Part shown: positions 36,015 to 46,100 of the stretch, piece by piece | How positions within the stretch are numbered: the stretch's first letter is position 1 | Layout of the letters: every line of letters starts with the position of its first letter | Source: SKHV01 sp963678565 | GTDB lineage: Bacteria; Bacteroidota; Bacteroidia; Bacteroidales; Prolixibacteraceae | Direction: 5' to 3' | Assembly (NCBI GenBank): GCA_963678565.1 | Contig: OY782875.1 | Coordinates: 1,984,001 to 2,048,000 of the forward strand | Length of the DNA stretch: 64,000 nt | Notes under the pieces: model-generated | The model's database searches: none | What the model was told of the DNA's origin: nothing | What the model saw: the letters and a program-made list of their open reading frames with translations, nothing else | Translations under genes and position numbers: made by a program

Positions 36015-36603
36015 CTATAAATGAAGGTCATTATCTTTTGAAATGAATTTTCCATATTTAAGAAATTCAATAACTAAATCACTAACCTCTTTTTTGCAAG
36101 CTGACGTATTATGATTTGCTAATGAATTAGAGTCGGTTCTCATATGAATGATATTGGGACCAAGAATTTTTTTTAATATTTTAAAAGAAGAATAATGATC
36201 AGCAATCTCGCAACCTTTGTTTGTAGGAGCAATCATTACAATTCGAAATATTATAGGGAAATCGTTGTCTTTATTTGAGTATTGTAGCATTGATCTAACA
36301 ACCAATGCACCCATTGAATGCGTCACAAATGAAACGGTATCAATACTTGACTCCTTGATGTGATTGTAAAGCTGCTTCCCTAATATTTCCAAATCTAACG
36401 ATACACTATGGTAACTATAATTCTCAGTTACAAAATGCTCCTTTTCAAAACTCCTGCAAAATTTATTCAAAGCAGCTTCTGCTCCTCCATAAGCATGTAT
36501 TACAATTAACTTCTGGCTACCAAAAATTGATAATGAAAAGAATAATAAAAGTATGTGATAAGTCTTCTCATGATCAAAAAATAATGTTTTGTCTAATTTT
36601 CAT
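36015..36603 (-). pseudogene. lipase-like alpha/beta-hydrolase with frameshift at its start
   Basis: The core frame (36015-36470 and further upstream to about 36615) has KLIVIHAYGGAEAALNKFC and the nucleophile elbow FVTHSMGALVVR, as in PGAP1-like lipases; an acid and a late His (SNSLANHN) are plausible. No ATG exists for the complete frame. The ATG at 36603 reaches it if one A of ATGAAAATTAGAC is dropped, giving MKLDKTLFFDHEKTYHILLL, a credible signal sequence. 120 nt lie between stop and site, unusually long, and I could not reconstruct a better C-terminus there. Confidence 0.65.
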
Positions 36604-36671
36604 GTTATTAGTTTGGTTAAGCAATCCTAATATAATTTACTCAATTGGCAGAGTCTGTTTGCATGACACAC

Positions 36672-36796
36672 AACGGAAAATTGTATGTTGTCGGTGCGGA
36701 TTTCGAAGAGCGGTACCGTCCGGTAGGACGGAAGCTCAAGAAAGGAGCAAAGGCAACAAATAAAGCAGCTCACCGCACTGCGACATACAAATTGTT
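36672..36796. repeat. attC-like site 27 (class A)
   Basis: 125 bp; middle hairpin CCGTCCGGTAGGACGG as in site 4. Left flank GCATGACACACAAC pairs with GTTGTGTGTTCGTGC at 35892 (one-base bulge). The next cassette starts GTTAGCGGTTG. Confidence 0.88.
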
Positions 36797-36807
36797 AGCG
36801 GTTGTTA

Positions 36808-37299
36808 TTAAAAACCATCAAGGTCAACTGATAATCCAATTATCTCTGTTTTATTATTAACCGTTCTTGTTGAAAGTTTAATCGTACCTTTTCCATTGTC
36901 AAACATACATTTGTAATAGAACTTATACCAATCTGCATTTTTATCATAGCCGAGGTATTCATAATGGGAATAAGCAATCGACAAAATATTTCCTGTCGCT
37001 GGTTTAATTTTTACAAATTCTTGTTCTATGTCATTTACCCTAAATTGAGCTTTTGCATAATTTCCAAAAAAATGGTAAATATTTTCCCAATCAGAATCAT
37101 TATAGTCCAATCTAATTGTATCAATAATTGAAGTAAATGAATCAATTGAGACGTCATTTGGGATTTCTTTAACTTCTGATTTTGTTTCAGTTTGTAATGT
37201 CGGAGCGTAATCAGGAATTATTTGCATTACAACACTTAAAGTAGCGATTATTAAAGTAAGAATCACCAGTATTTCAATTCGTTTTAATCGTCTCTCCAT
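36808..37299 (-). CDS. membrane-anchored NTF2-like (?) protein
   Basis: 163 aa. An N-terminal membrane anchor (about 10-28) is followed by a periplasmic domain of alpha+beta type: NIYHFFGNYAKAQFRVNDIE, then DWYKFYYKCMFDNGKGTIKL and a final strand IIGLSVDL. The pattern recalls NTF2-like or DUF4864-type domains but I cannot name the family. Downstream gene of the small interrupted gene at 37400-37579; stop 12 nt from the site. Confidence 0.68.
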   Translation of the reverse strand: MERRLKRIEILVILTLIIATLSVVMQIIPDYAPTLQTETKSEVKEIPNDVSIDSFTSIIDTIRLDYNDSDWENIYHFFGNYAKAQFRVNDIEQEFVKIKPATGNILSIAYSHYEYLGYDKNADWYKFYYKCMFDNGKGTIKLSTRTVNNKTEIIGLSVDLDGF

Positions 37300-37399
37300 A
37301 ATGTTAAATAAGTTTGGTGTTAGATTTTATCTCAAATATTATTGCTAAAATAAACAGTAAAAATGATACAGTATATAGGATTGTCTTTGTTAAATAAAA

Positions 37400-37579
37400 T
37401 TATTTTTTAGAGTTATCGTTTGTTCTCCTAATCAATCTAATAATGTTGGGAATATTTTTATTATGTTCACTAAACCATTATGCCGAGTATCCATTATCTT
37501 TTAAAATGAACTTGATTATAAATCCAAAAACATTTGCAAGAATTACAAGAGGAAAAATATATTCTAGAATATTATACAT
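37400..37579 (-). pseudogene. small membrane protein split by in-frame TAA
   Basis: ATG 37579 opens MYNILEYIFPLVILANVFGF and IIKFILKDNGYSA, then TAA at 37478-37480, then in frame WFSEHNKNIPNIIRLIRRTN and a stop at 37400. I know Bacteroidota small proteins of about 60 aa with one membrane segment followed by a W-F-x-N/E-H-x-x-x-I-P-N motif; the two halves together match that layout. ATG is 39 nt from the cassette end. It is too short to be found by ordinary ORF calling. Confidence 0.68.
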
Positions 37580-37617
37580 CTTAATCAATCTTTTGGAGCT
37601 TAGGACTAATAACCGTT

Positions 37618-37742
37618 AACGGTTGGTACATGTTGTCGGGGCGGATTTTGGAGAGCGTTCCTGTCTGAAGGACACGGAACTGCGATACGAGAATCCGCAG
37701 TTAGCGTACCACCGAACCCCGCCCTGCAATATGTACTGTGTT
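37618..37742. repeat. attC-like site 28 (class F)
   Basis: 125 bp; arms GGTACATGTTGTCGGGGCGG / CCGCCCTGCAATATGTACT; middle CCTGTCTGAAGGACACGG. Left flank AATAACCGTTAAC pairs with GTTAGCGGTTGTT at 36794 except one base. GTTA gives the stop codon of the DUF4365 gene. Confidence 0.87.
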
Positions 37743-38778
37743 ATGCTTTGTTTTTTCTATTTTTTAAATACTCTCCACCTGTAAAACAATTAACGAAATT
37801 GTCTGAAATTTCTTTAATGATATTCTCTGGTACTTTGAAGTACTCACAGAATGCATTTAAATCATCGAATAGTTTATAAAGTATTTTAACTGAATCTTTG
37901 GACTCGTATTCGACTTTATTTCGTTTAATGCCATTAACAACCTCTTGACTTTCTGCTACAACATCAAATTTGATTTGAGAATAAAGAAATAGTCTCATAA
38001 ATTGTGCATCAGGAGAATTGACTAGAAAAAAAGATAATCCATTGACATTGTCAAATATTTTCTTTACCCATTTTTTTACTTCTCCAATTTCATAAAGTTG
38101 TCTTTTATCATTGTCATAACCATGAATTGAAATTTCAATTCGTCCGCGGTATTTATACATTAAGTCTCTTTTACTTGTCATGAAGCTAAGAGCTTTAATT
38201 AATGGTTTGTAGTCCATATTTAAAACCTCTTCTTTATCGACAATTAAAAGTACCCTTTTTAATTTCTTCAAATTTGCACCTAGTTCCCATTGATTTTCAA
38301 GTTGTGCTACATAATCAATAGTTGGACTAACGTACTGTAAAAGTTCTTCTTTTGAATCAGGATTTAACTTTTGATTAAATGGAATTACTATTTTCCAACC
38401 ATTACTACTTTTTTCAGTTTGTGATGCATCAAGTATTTCCCAATAAGCTTTTTCCGATATGGTATCAACAATCACAAGTATTACTGGAATCTCATGATTT
38501 AAATAGTAATTTAGATGTTTGTTTTCTCCATAATATTTCCATCCATAATCAGTTTCTCTCTTGAAATAACTTTTGCCGGATTTTATCTGAACCGCAATGG
38601 ATTTTCCTGTTAGATATCCTTCGTCAGTGACAATATCAATATAGGCATCAATTCCAAAATCGTTCTCTTGGTGGTTAATTCGTAATAACCAATTCAATTG
38701 GTCTTCAACGATGGTGGTGAGAATTGAAACACCCTTTCTCCCTTCTTTATTAGACTTATTACTTTTGGGTAAATCCAT
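37741..38778 (-). CDS. DUF4365-domain PD-(D/E)xK nuclease-like protein
   Basis: 345 aa. The N-terminal DUF4365 domain (1-150) begins KEGRKGVSILTTIVEDQLNW and has the nuclease-fold residues D44 in NDFGIDAYIDI and Q64-x-K66 in IAVQIKSGK. The C-terminal half (170-345) is unassigned. DUF4365 proteins often occur in defence and mobile loci; nuclease activity is plausible because the D...QxK set is complete. The stop TAA is part of the cassette terminus. Downstream of a second PD-(D/E)xK-like gene (36-nt gap). Confidence 0.78.
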   Translation of the reverse strand: MDLPKSNKSNKEGRKGVSILTTIVEDQLNWLLRINHQENDFGIDAYIDIVTDEGYLTGKSIAVQIKSGKSYFKRETDYGWKYYGENKHLNYYLNHEIPVILVIVDTISEKAYWEILDASQTEKSSNGWKIVIPFNQKLNPDSKEELLQYVSPTIDYVAQLENQWELGANLKKLKRVLLIVDKEEVLNMDYKPLIKALSFMTSKRDLMYKYRGRIEISIHGYDNDKRQLYEIGEVKKWVKKIFDNVNGLSFFLVNSPDAQFMRLFLYSQIKFDVVAESQEVVNGIKRNKVEYESKDSVKILYKLFDDLNAFCEYFKVPENIIKEISDNFVNCFTGGEYLKNRKNKA

Positions 38779-38814
38779 TTGGCACGTTTAAGATTAAAGC
38801 TTGTTTTTTTGTTA

Positions 38815-39651
38815 TTATTCTATTCCATAACTTCTTTTTAGTTCGTTATATGAATAGACTTCTCCTATTACAGGTGAATCAAAACTTTCGACTAAATCTT
38901 TTAATTCTCTCTTTAGGGCTAAATTATTGTCGTTTTCCGAAACTATTACAATTGAAGGTTTTATGTCCACCATTCCATGAGACAATGCTTCTTCATTTTT
39001 GATGACGCCGTTAATAAAGTCCTTAATTCTATCTCTTAATCTATTTGATAAGTAGTTTAAAGTGGCAAACTTAATCTCAACTAAAAAGAATTCTCCTTTT
39101 TGTTCTCCAACGCCGTCAAATTCAAATATTTTCCCTGTACGTCCGACTTTAAGTCTTTTGTTTCTTTTCAAGGAAACTCCATGTCTTAATTCAAATTCTT
39201 TTAAAGCTAAATCTTCGGCTAATAAATAATTCTGTTTCAAAGATGAAATATCATCACGAGATAACTTCTTAGGTGCTGCGTTTGTATTTTTTAGTATTTC
39301 TTCTTTGTCCTCTACAATTGTTTTTACTTCTGCATTAATCTTCTTGGTCTGAGAATTCTTATCCATTGATTTTAGAAAATTATCCTCGTTTTTAAAATCA
39401 CTTGGGGCATATAGTTTTTCGTGATGATTTTTAACAAGATAAACAAATGCCCATAAAATAAGAATTGGAAAAACTATAATAAACCAAATTAATGGAAGTC
39501 TTTCACAACTAGTTTTGAAATTATCAATTGATGTGCTCAACACCAAACAAGCAAATCCATAAATTAAGGATATGAACAATGCAATAATTCCCAGAGGATT
39601 TTTTGCGAGTCCTTTGCTTTTATTCATAAAACTTGTCAATCTAGTATCCAT
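38815..39651 (-). CDS. membrane protein with C-terminal restriction-endonuclease-like domain
   Basis: 278 aa. Two membrane segments (21-41, 53-73), a charged linker, then an alpha/beta domain: LKVGRTGKIFEFDGVGEQ with D179 and FFLVEIKF with E192 and K194, the D...ExK pattern of PD-(D/E)xK enzymes. The C-terminal strand-helix part (VDIKPSIVIVSENDN) completes the fold. Membrane anchoring plus a nuclease-like domain is common in phage-response proteins. First gene of the two-gene cassette; ATG 46 nt from the cassette end. Confidence 0.72.
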   Translation of the reverse strand: MDTRLTSFMNKSKGLAKNPLGIIALFISLIYGFACLVLSTSIDNFKTSCERLPLIWFIIVFPILILWAFVYLVKNHHEKLYAPSDFKNEDNFLKSMDKNSQTKKINAEVKTIVEDKEEILKNTNAAPKKLSRDDISSLKQNYLLAEDLALKEFELRHGVSLKRNKRLKVGRTGKIFEFDGVGEQKGEFFLVEIKFATLNYLSNRLRDRIKDFINGVIKNEEALSHGMVDIKPSIVIVSENDNNLALKRELKDLVESFDSPVIGEVYSYNELKRSYGIE

Positions 39652-39696
39652 TTCTTACAATTTTATTATTTTGAAAACAGATTTAAAATAAAGCAT

Positions 39697-39822
39697 AACG
39701 GTAAATTGTAAGTTGTCGTTGCGGATTTCGAAGAGCGTCAGCGTCCGCCAGGACGAAGACGCTCAAGAAAGAAGCTGCGGCAACTAATACCACGAACCCC
39801 GCAATGCAATTTACAAAGTGTT
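39697..39822. repeat. attC-like site 29 (class B)
   Basis: 126 bp; arms TTGTAAGTTGTCGTTGCGG / CCGCAATGCAATTTACAA; middle GCGTCCGCCAGGACGAAGACGC, a longer hairpin than in other class B sites. Left flank AATAAAGCATAAC pairs with GTTATGCTTTG at 37740. The next cassette starts GTTAGCATGCG. Confidence 0.88.
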
Positions 39823-39830
39823 AGCATGCG

Positions 39831-40396
39831 TTATTTATTTTTCTCTTTATTAATAAGTTGTCTGCATATTTGTATCTCTTTTTTGATTTTATATATGTAT
39901 TCTGTTTGTATTGAATCAAAAAAGTTATTAATGCCGTCGTCTATACTTTCTTCATTTTTAAGAGTCTCAATTGTTTTATTTGCATTGATAAAATTCAATT
40001 GGTAATTCAACTCCTCAATGTGGTTTATGTAAACGATTAATAGTTTTATTAATTTTTTTCACTTTTCTTATATGGCAACAAATTGTCTACAGTCTTAAGA
40101 AGAATTGAGGTCTCAAGTTTTACTGGCAAATTGTCAATTATAATTTTTTTGTCAATTAAAGAAGATTCTTTCAGTAGTTTAACACTTGTGGATAATCTAT
40201 TTAATTGTCCGGTTTGCCAATCAAAAGTAGCTTCAACAATATCCAAGGTCTGAAAATAAAGCTGCTTTTGGCTCTTTTGTTCTTGAAGTCGATTATAACG
40301 ATAAGCTAAAAAAGTCGTAAAGATTGCAATAAATGCTCCGCTTAGTATTGCAACTACCTGAACTTTATACTCTATGTCAAGTTTAGTCCACCACAT
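39831..40396 (-). pseudogene. membrane-anchored helical protein with A-run frameshift
   Basis: ATG 40396: MWWTKLDIEYKVQVVAILSG begins a protein with one membrane segment (about 12-32) and a helical cytoplasmic part. The frame stops at 40049 after KKSEKN. One extra A in the A7 run near 40057-40063 continues SEKKLIKLLIVYINHIEELN and ends at 39831, 9 nt from the site, giving about 188 aa. The restored tail is helical and lysine-rich. Family unknown. This homopolymer slip could be a sequencing artefact. Confidence 0.68.
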
Positions 40397-40481
40397 TTTC
40401 GAAAGTTTAGAAGTTTGATTTATTCATAATGGAAAATTGAGCTTAAATTGCTGATTCATTGGTGTTTTTTTAATGCATGCT

Positions 40482-40606
40482 AACGTTAAATTATAAGTTG
40501 TCGGTGCGGATTTCGAAGAGCGTTTTTGTCGACCGACAAAAATGCTAGAGAAAGGAGCAAAGGCAACAAATAAAGCAGTTCACCGTACTGCAATATACAA
40601 ATTGTT
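40482..40606. repeat. attC-like site 30 (class A)
   Basis: 125 bp; starts AACGTTAAATTATAAG, a divergent left arm. Left flank TTAATGCATGCTAAC pairs with GTTAGCATGCGTTA at 39820. Precedes N1 copy C. Confidence 0.86.
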
Positions 40607-41179
40607 ACAAGCAGTTAATAAAAAACTGCCTACAACTTATTTTATGTTTGGTAACTAAAAGTTGTGTGCAGGCGAGCTTTTTTGTTTGAATTTTATACTT
40701 ACGTTTTTAAAATATTTACACTTAGCTCACAAAAACAAATAGTTGATTCTAAAAAGCTAAAGTGTCACAACAAATAAGTGTTGTTTGTTTATTTATCGAC
40801 TAAAAGATTAAACAACCAAGAAAGAACTACGATTAAGAGCTTTAAAAAGCGCGGGGCGAACTTGTCCACAAGCGCAAGGCAGTTTTAGCTTTGAATGAAA
40901 TTGCGGAATAAAGTTGCTCTTTAATTGAACTCGATTTTAAGTTTATAGAAAGTGTTGAACATGAAATAGAGTAGGGCGACTTAATTTATTATTTGTAATT
41001 GGACTAGTCTTAAACGTAAACAATAATTTGTTTGCAGCAAAAAGCAACAAAGCACTGAATGTAAACTGAATAAATGCTAGATCAAATTAAGTTGCCCTAC
41101 ATAGATTAAAAGTTGAAAAGAGCAATTTCTCCGACAAAACTTAGAGCAGCAATTACAAAAAAATCTAATTGCTTGTAAC
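40604..41179 (-). repeat. non-coding cassette N1, copy C
   Basis: 576 bp; closest to copy F (shared GGACTAGTC and GGCAGTTTTAGC). Long-range stem GGGCGACTTAATTT / AAATTAAGTTGCCC complete. No ORF of note. Confidence 0.8.
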
Positions 41180-41300
41180 GGTCACTTGTATGTGGTCGGG
41201 CGGGATTTCTGGAAGAAATCGTGTCAGACACGCAGGAAAGTGGGCACGAGGTCTGACTTGTCAGACCGCTAAAACCCCCGCCTGCCATGTACAATTTGTT
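41177..41300. repeat. attC-like site 31 (class C)
   Basis: 124 bp; arms CTTGTATGTGGTCGGGCGGG / CCCGCCTGCCATGTACAA. Nearly the same as site 11 over its first 100 bp, but with an intact GTTATGG end. Left flank closes N1 copy C. Confidence 0.88.
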
Positions 41301-42012
41301 ATGGATTGTTTTTTATTTTTCTATTTTTTGTGTTGTCTTTTAGTTTTGTCCACCAACTTTTTCATCGTTGTTCTCCGGTAATTTTTGCAACCGAGTCTTT
41401 GACTTTTTCTGTAATTTCTTTTGTTGCGGGAAATATCCCAAAGCCTCCAACTTTTTCATCGCTGCTATAGATCGCATCCCAGCCTCGTTTGCCATTGTCT
41501 AAAAATGTTTGAAGTTCAACTGTGTCATATTTTGGTGTAAATATTTCAAAATCATCAAACCAGATTCGAAAATTTAAATGCTTCACTCCGTCTTCTTGGA
41601 ACAGGTCAATTGTATTTGTCAATCCCGTATTATCCCCGAATGAATAGTCAAAGCTTAATTTGTCTTTCCAACTATCAAAATCTTTGTCGCCACAATTTAC
41701 GAAGTCCCAACCGTAGATTGCTTGTCCATGAAAGCTTTGCACAACTTCCAAAATGTCTGTCGGTTGAATCGTATTTACAGTTGCATCTTTGTCATTCCAA
41801 AGTCCATTACGATACGACGCAACAAAACGACCAACGGGTTTGAAAACAAATAAAAGTCTATTGTCGACTGGCACTTCTCCATGATTGTCCACGGTAATAA
41901 CAGCAAAAGTGCAAGAAACTGAATTTTTTTCTTTGTCAAATTCAACTCCAAGCAATGTTGCCTCGTTAAGGGCAAGTCCAATTTTATGCCTTAAATCTTC
42001 GTCAATTATCAT
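41299..42012 (-). pseudogene. soluble unknown protein with early in-frame TGA
   Basis: ATG 42012, 216 aa to TGA at 41362-41364 (ends AKITGEQR). No family recognised; acidic, aromatic-rich (YGWDFVNCGDKDFDSWKDKL). The same frame stays open past the TGA for 20 codons (KSWWTKLKDNTKNRKIKNNP) and stops at the TAA of the cassette's terminal TAAC. This end matches four other genes that use that TAA, so the TGA is probably a late nonsense mutation. The shorter protein could still work. Confidence 0.6.
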
Positions 42013-42038
42013 TGCTGTTGTCTTTCAAAATAAGCCAT

Positions 42039-42161
42039 AACGGCTCGAATATGCGTAGTGCGGGATTTCAAGGCACGTCACTATCAAACCGCTACTTTGT
42101 TTATTATAAGCTTTAATGCTCAAATTTACCACATCGCCCCGCATTACGTATATTTATTGTT
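42039..42161. repeat. attC-like site 32 (class I)
   Basis: 123 bp. Arms GAATATGCGTAGTGCGGG and CCCGCATTACGTATATT; middle CTATCAAACCGCTAC. Left flank ATAAGCCATAAC pairs with GTTATGGATT at 41298 with one mismatch. The gene to its right ends inside the site, at 42144. Confidence 0.83.
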
Positions 42162-42686
42162 GTGGGTAGTTATTATTGTACTCAGTTCACTTTTCTCAAA
42201 ATATTTAACAGCTCCTTTGAAATTATTTCTTTGGGAGTCAAGTAAAAGTTTCTCAGAATCAGTCTCAATCAAAAGTTCAAATCTTTCGTTGTAAAATCCT
42301 CTCGACAATAGCCAATACTTTCTCAAAAAGTTTCTTTTGAATCCAATTGCGTATAGAAATCCGGTTAAATTAATCGGGAAGATTTTTTCTTCTACTTCCT
42401 TTATCGACATTCTTAGATTTTCATTTTTAGAAAGCGGAAGAACATAATAATGTTGTTTATCATTAATTCTGAGTAAAAGTCCATACTCGAAAAGCTCAAA
42501 ATTACAACGTGCATTTGGTTCAAGTTCAAAATCATTCGTTTCATTTAAGATTCTTATGTCTCTAAGGTTGAATAAGCAACTACCTGTTATATTAATCAAC
42601 TTGTTTTCCTTTTCGGATATAGGTCTACCAATTTGCTGATAAATTGATTTATCTAATTTTCCAGTATTGTCAATCTTGTGAATCAT
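42144..42686 (-). CDS. unknown soluble protein
   Basis: 180 aa, no signal peptide. Mixed alpha/beta with a loop-rich centre (FELEPNARCNFELFEYGLLL). No family recognised. Downstream partner of the 109-aa gene, overlapping it by 4 nt (ATGA). Unusually, its last codons (HNNKYT) run through the cassette end into site 32, so the site's right arm is coding. Confidence 0.68.
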   Translation of the reverse strand: MIHKIDNTGKLDKSIYQQIGRPISEKENKLINITGSCLFNLRDIRILNETNDFELEPNARCNFELFEYGLLLRINDKQHYYVLPLSKNENLRMSIKEVEEKIFPINLTGFLYAIGFKRNFLRKYWLLSRGFYNERFELLIETDSEKLLLDSQRNNFKGAVKYFEKSELSTIITTHNNKYT

Positions 42687-43012
42687 AAATCAAGCCATTT
42701 ATCATTTACTAATTTCTCAAGTTTGCCCCACTCAGGTTTCCCAATCTCTCGTCCTTTTACTCTTACAGGTTCTATCCAATCGTGTTGGCAATTTTCTAAA
42801 GGGTCTGGAATTTCTTGCCAATCATTTTGGTCAATACCATATTCTTGTCCAGCTTCAATTGCATACTCAATTTTCTCGAACCAGCTATCCCAAATTGCAT
42901 TTGCATCAGTTTCTTTATCGTATCCAAATAGGGACACACCATCTTCAGAGTCAAAAATTATTAATCTTTTCACTTCTGAATCAGGCTGTTTTATGTTTGC
43001 AGTTAGTCTCAT
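42683..43012 (-). CDS. unknown small acidic protein
   Basis: 109 aa, soluble, Trp-rich (IWDSWFEKIEYAIEAGQEYG, DWQEIPDPLENCQHDW). Overlaps the 180-aa gene by ATGA, so the two are translationally coupled. A coupled small acidic/larger partner pair can be an immunity or toxin-antitoxin arrangement, but nothing in the sequences proves that. The ATG is 16 nt from the cassette end. Confidence 0.68.
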   Translation of the reverse strand: MRLTANIKQPDSEVKRLIIFDSEDGVSLFGYDKETDANAIWDSWFEKIEYAIEAGQEYGIDQNDWQEIPDPLENCQHDWIEPVRVKGREIGKPEWGKLEKLVNDKWLDL

Positions 43013-43027
43013 TTTTTAATTATCCAC

Positions 43028-43149
43028 AACGCTGCGTATAAGTTTCGTAGCCAATTACGTGCCTCCTTCCTGTCAAACCGTTACCATTTTGATGCGGGCT
43101 ACAATGCCAAAGTCTACTGCTATCAAGGCTATGAAATTTATACATTGTT
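43028..43149. repeat. attC-like site 33 (class E-like)
   Basis: 122 bp. Arms GCGTATAAGTTTCGTAGCC and GGCTATGAAATTTATAC; starts AACGCTG, not AACGG; middle CTGTCAAACCGTTACC. Left flank TAATTATCCACAAC pairs with GTTGTGGGTAGTTA at 42159. The next cassette starts GTTGTATGCTG. Confidence 0.83.
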
Positions 43150-43181
43150 GTATGCTGGGCATTATATATGCATTAATCTAA

Positions 43182-46100
43182 TTAATTTTTATAATGATAT
43201 TCAAACTGTTTTAGTATATTCCCATCGTGGTCTTTTATTGTTTTCAACCTGTTAAAATTATCGTACTCGTAATACGTTGTTCTTCCATTAATATCTGTCT
43301 CACTGGTCATTCCCACCAAAGGCTTATAAGTGTACGTAGTTACCTGGGCATCGGGCAGGCTTGTACGCAAAGGGGCAAGCATATTCCTGATTTCAGTATC
43401 TGTAAGAACAGTTGGGGGGTAAGGTATTGGATTTAATATATAACCATTCATAAGCTTGCCCATATTTGTGGTGCCTAAAACTGTTTCTATTTCTGAATAA
43501 GTGGCATTTACTATTTGGGCAATGGGGTATTGCTGGCGATAGCCCCATATAAAACTGGTGGTTAAACCACTTGTTTTATCTTCTATTTCTGTTATGTTTC
43601 CTTTGCTGTCATATTCCTTGTAATGGACTTTCTCTACATACCTGTCGTCTTCATCTACATAAGTAATAGGGCCTACTGGCCCCATGCCATAACGTATGGA
43701 GTTTTGAAAATCGGTTAACAAGGTATTGGTTTCTATCTTAAATTGTTTATCGGGGTAAGGTGTACCATCTACAAAATCATATGTAGTAAGCCCCGAACCC
43801 CTTAGGTATTCTGTAGAACCTTTTTTTATGTATTCCGATACTTCCAATGGTATGTTTTTCCTGTTTTGAACATATAGTTCATTTACAGCTATACTACCTG
43901 TGCTACTAATAAAGTCTCCTGAATATAAAAACTTCTTAACCAGTTTATCCCCTGAACTCATATCCTCGCTTATTTCCGTAGTGTTCCTGTGGTACAAGCT
44001 CTCATGTTTGTAGCTGGTTGTTTTCGAGATAGAACTGCCATCAGTCCCGTAGTCTGTTACTGTTTGAGAAGATAACATTTTGGCTACATCGGTTAATACT
44101 TCATATTTGGCAACCCTCATACCTGCTATCCCACAAAAACTATATTCATATGACTCAAGCCAATCAACATCTGGAAGCATATCTGACATTTTGATACCGT
44201 ACACTTTTGTTGGTGCTGTTTGCCCAAAAGGATAATATAATCCATATTCATAATCTTCGTTTCTAACAGGATTTCCACTGGCATCATAAACAGTTCTGTT
44301 TAATAAGTAGCCCCTGTTCCAATCATAATTTGGATTGGGTGGCAACAAGTGCCCCATGGGACTGGTAGGATAGTAATCTAATTCTGATTGACCTCGTGAT
44401 TGACCTCGCATAAAAAAGTTATGCACTGTTGTTACACCGTAAAGGCCATCACATGTCCCTTCTTCATCTTCTGAACAAACCCCTATTATAGTTGGGGGCA
44501 TACCCGGTGCAAGAATATCATTTCCCTTTCCAAAGGCTGCCGGGAAAGAATAAATATATTCTGTGTACCCGTTATCGTAAGTTGTTGAATTTTCTGTGTT
44601 TGTCATATATTCAACCACCCTGCTATAACCCACATTTGAACCATGTGTCCTGCCCAGTTCATTTACTGCAAAGGAATATGCGTCTGCATGATAGGCAATA
44701 GCTTCAGCAGATGAATTTTCGTCTAACCCGGCTGAAATAGACAAAGTTGCATACATAGGTAAGCTCACAATTTTCCCCGACGACAAAGAATTGCTCTCTG
44801 ATATTGTGTATTTGTATTTATAAAATATTTTGTTCCCCTGGGCATCATCTTTTATAATGGCAGATATGCGCAAGCCTCCTCCAATCTCTTCTTCACCATC
44901 CAGAATAAATTTATGAGGTTCATACTCGTAGCTTGTGCTGCCCCCTGTCGGGTATGTTATCTTTGTTAATACTCCAATATCGGTATAAGTATTATCGGGT
45001 AGTTTATTGGCATGTTCCCACTCGTGACCACTGTTCCCATTGCCATCCCAATAATAATAAGACCCTGTATAGTTTCCTTTTTCATACACGCTAAATGCCC
45101 GTAAGTCTCCAGCTTGATAAAGGTCGGGGTAAACATGCAAGATTGGAATAGTTGATGCACTCCCGGTTACACCGTTTGTATATCCCCACAAATCATTATT
45201 GTAGGAAAGTTTAGCGGGAAACTTAGCGGAGGCCTCTTCATTGTAATCATAATAATTGTATTCGAACACTGTAGCAGTCAAAATGTCACTGTCAGTTAAA
45301 CCATATTCATTAATTGATGTTAGCCTTAACCGTTTGGATATCAGATTGGCCCTCTCAGCACTAGACAATGTTGTTTCATTAAATTTTAGAGAAGAAACAG
45401 CAGGGAATAATTCGGTAGTACTGGATAAAAAATAATCATAACTGAGCGTGTATTTCTTTATTCGGTGCCCTGTCGGAAAATTTGAAGATATTTCAATATC
45501 GGTAAGGGCTCTTGCAGTACTTGCATATAAATCTTCACGGGTGTGATTTGAGGTAAATGAAATATTAATATTTTCATTTTGTATTGAACTTAATTGTTTG
45601 ATGAATACTAATTTATTTTTAAAAGAAACATTTCGTGCATAATGGGTTAAAGAGGAAACTGATTCAGTTATAGACAACTCTTTGAGTTGTTTTGTTTCAT
45701 AGGTATAATTTAGAATTTCTCCATTCGGGGTGATAATTTGCGAGAGCCACCATGTTGAATTGTATGTTCTTTTTTCAGGGTAGGTGCTGCCGGATAAAGT
45801 TTCATAATAAAAGACAGATTTTTCAATATCCTGAAAAATATATTCAATACCATGTGGGTCTGTTACAGTAAACCCTGTTAACCAACCCGTTGTTGCGTCG
45901 ATCTGGTAACTAATCTTTAAATCCTGGTAGGGGACAATTTTTATCCTTGGTGTTTGTGGGTCTGTTTCTACATCAAAAACAAATTTTCCACTGTATCCGT
46001 TAAAATTAAAATAGAAAATATCAGGTTCTAAGTCTGCAACAAAATACCTGTTATATGTATAACTGCCACTGGAAGAACAAGTCCCTATATAAGCAAATTT

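Noticed and set aside
36015..36603. Lost C-terminus of the lipase-like gene in the 120 nt before site 26
   Set aside because: I tried all three frames; none gives a convincing continuation with one correction, so the gap is left unexplained.
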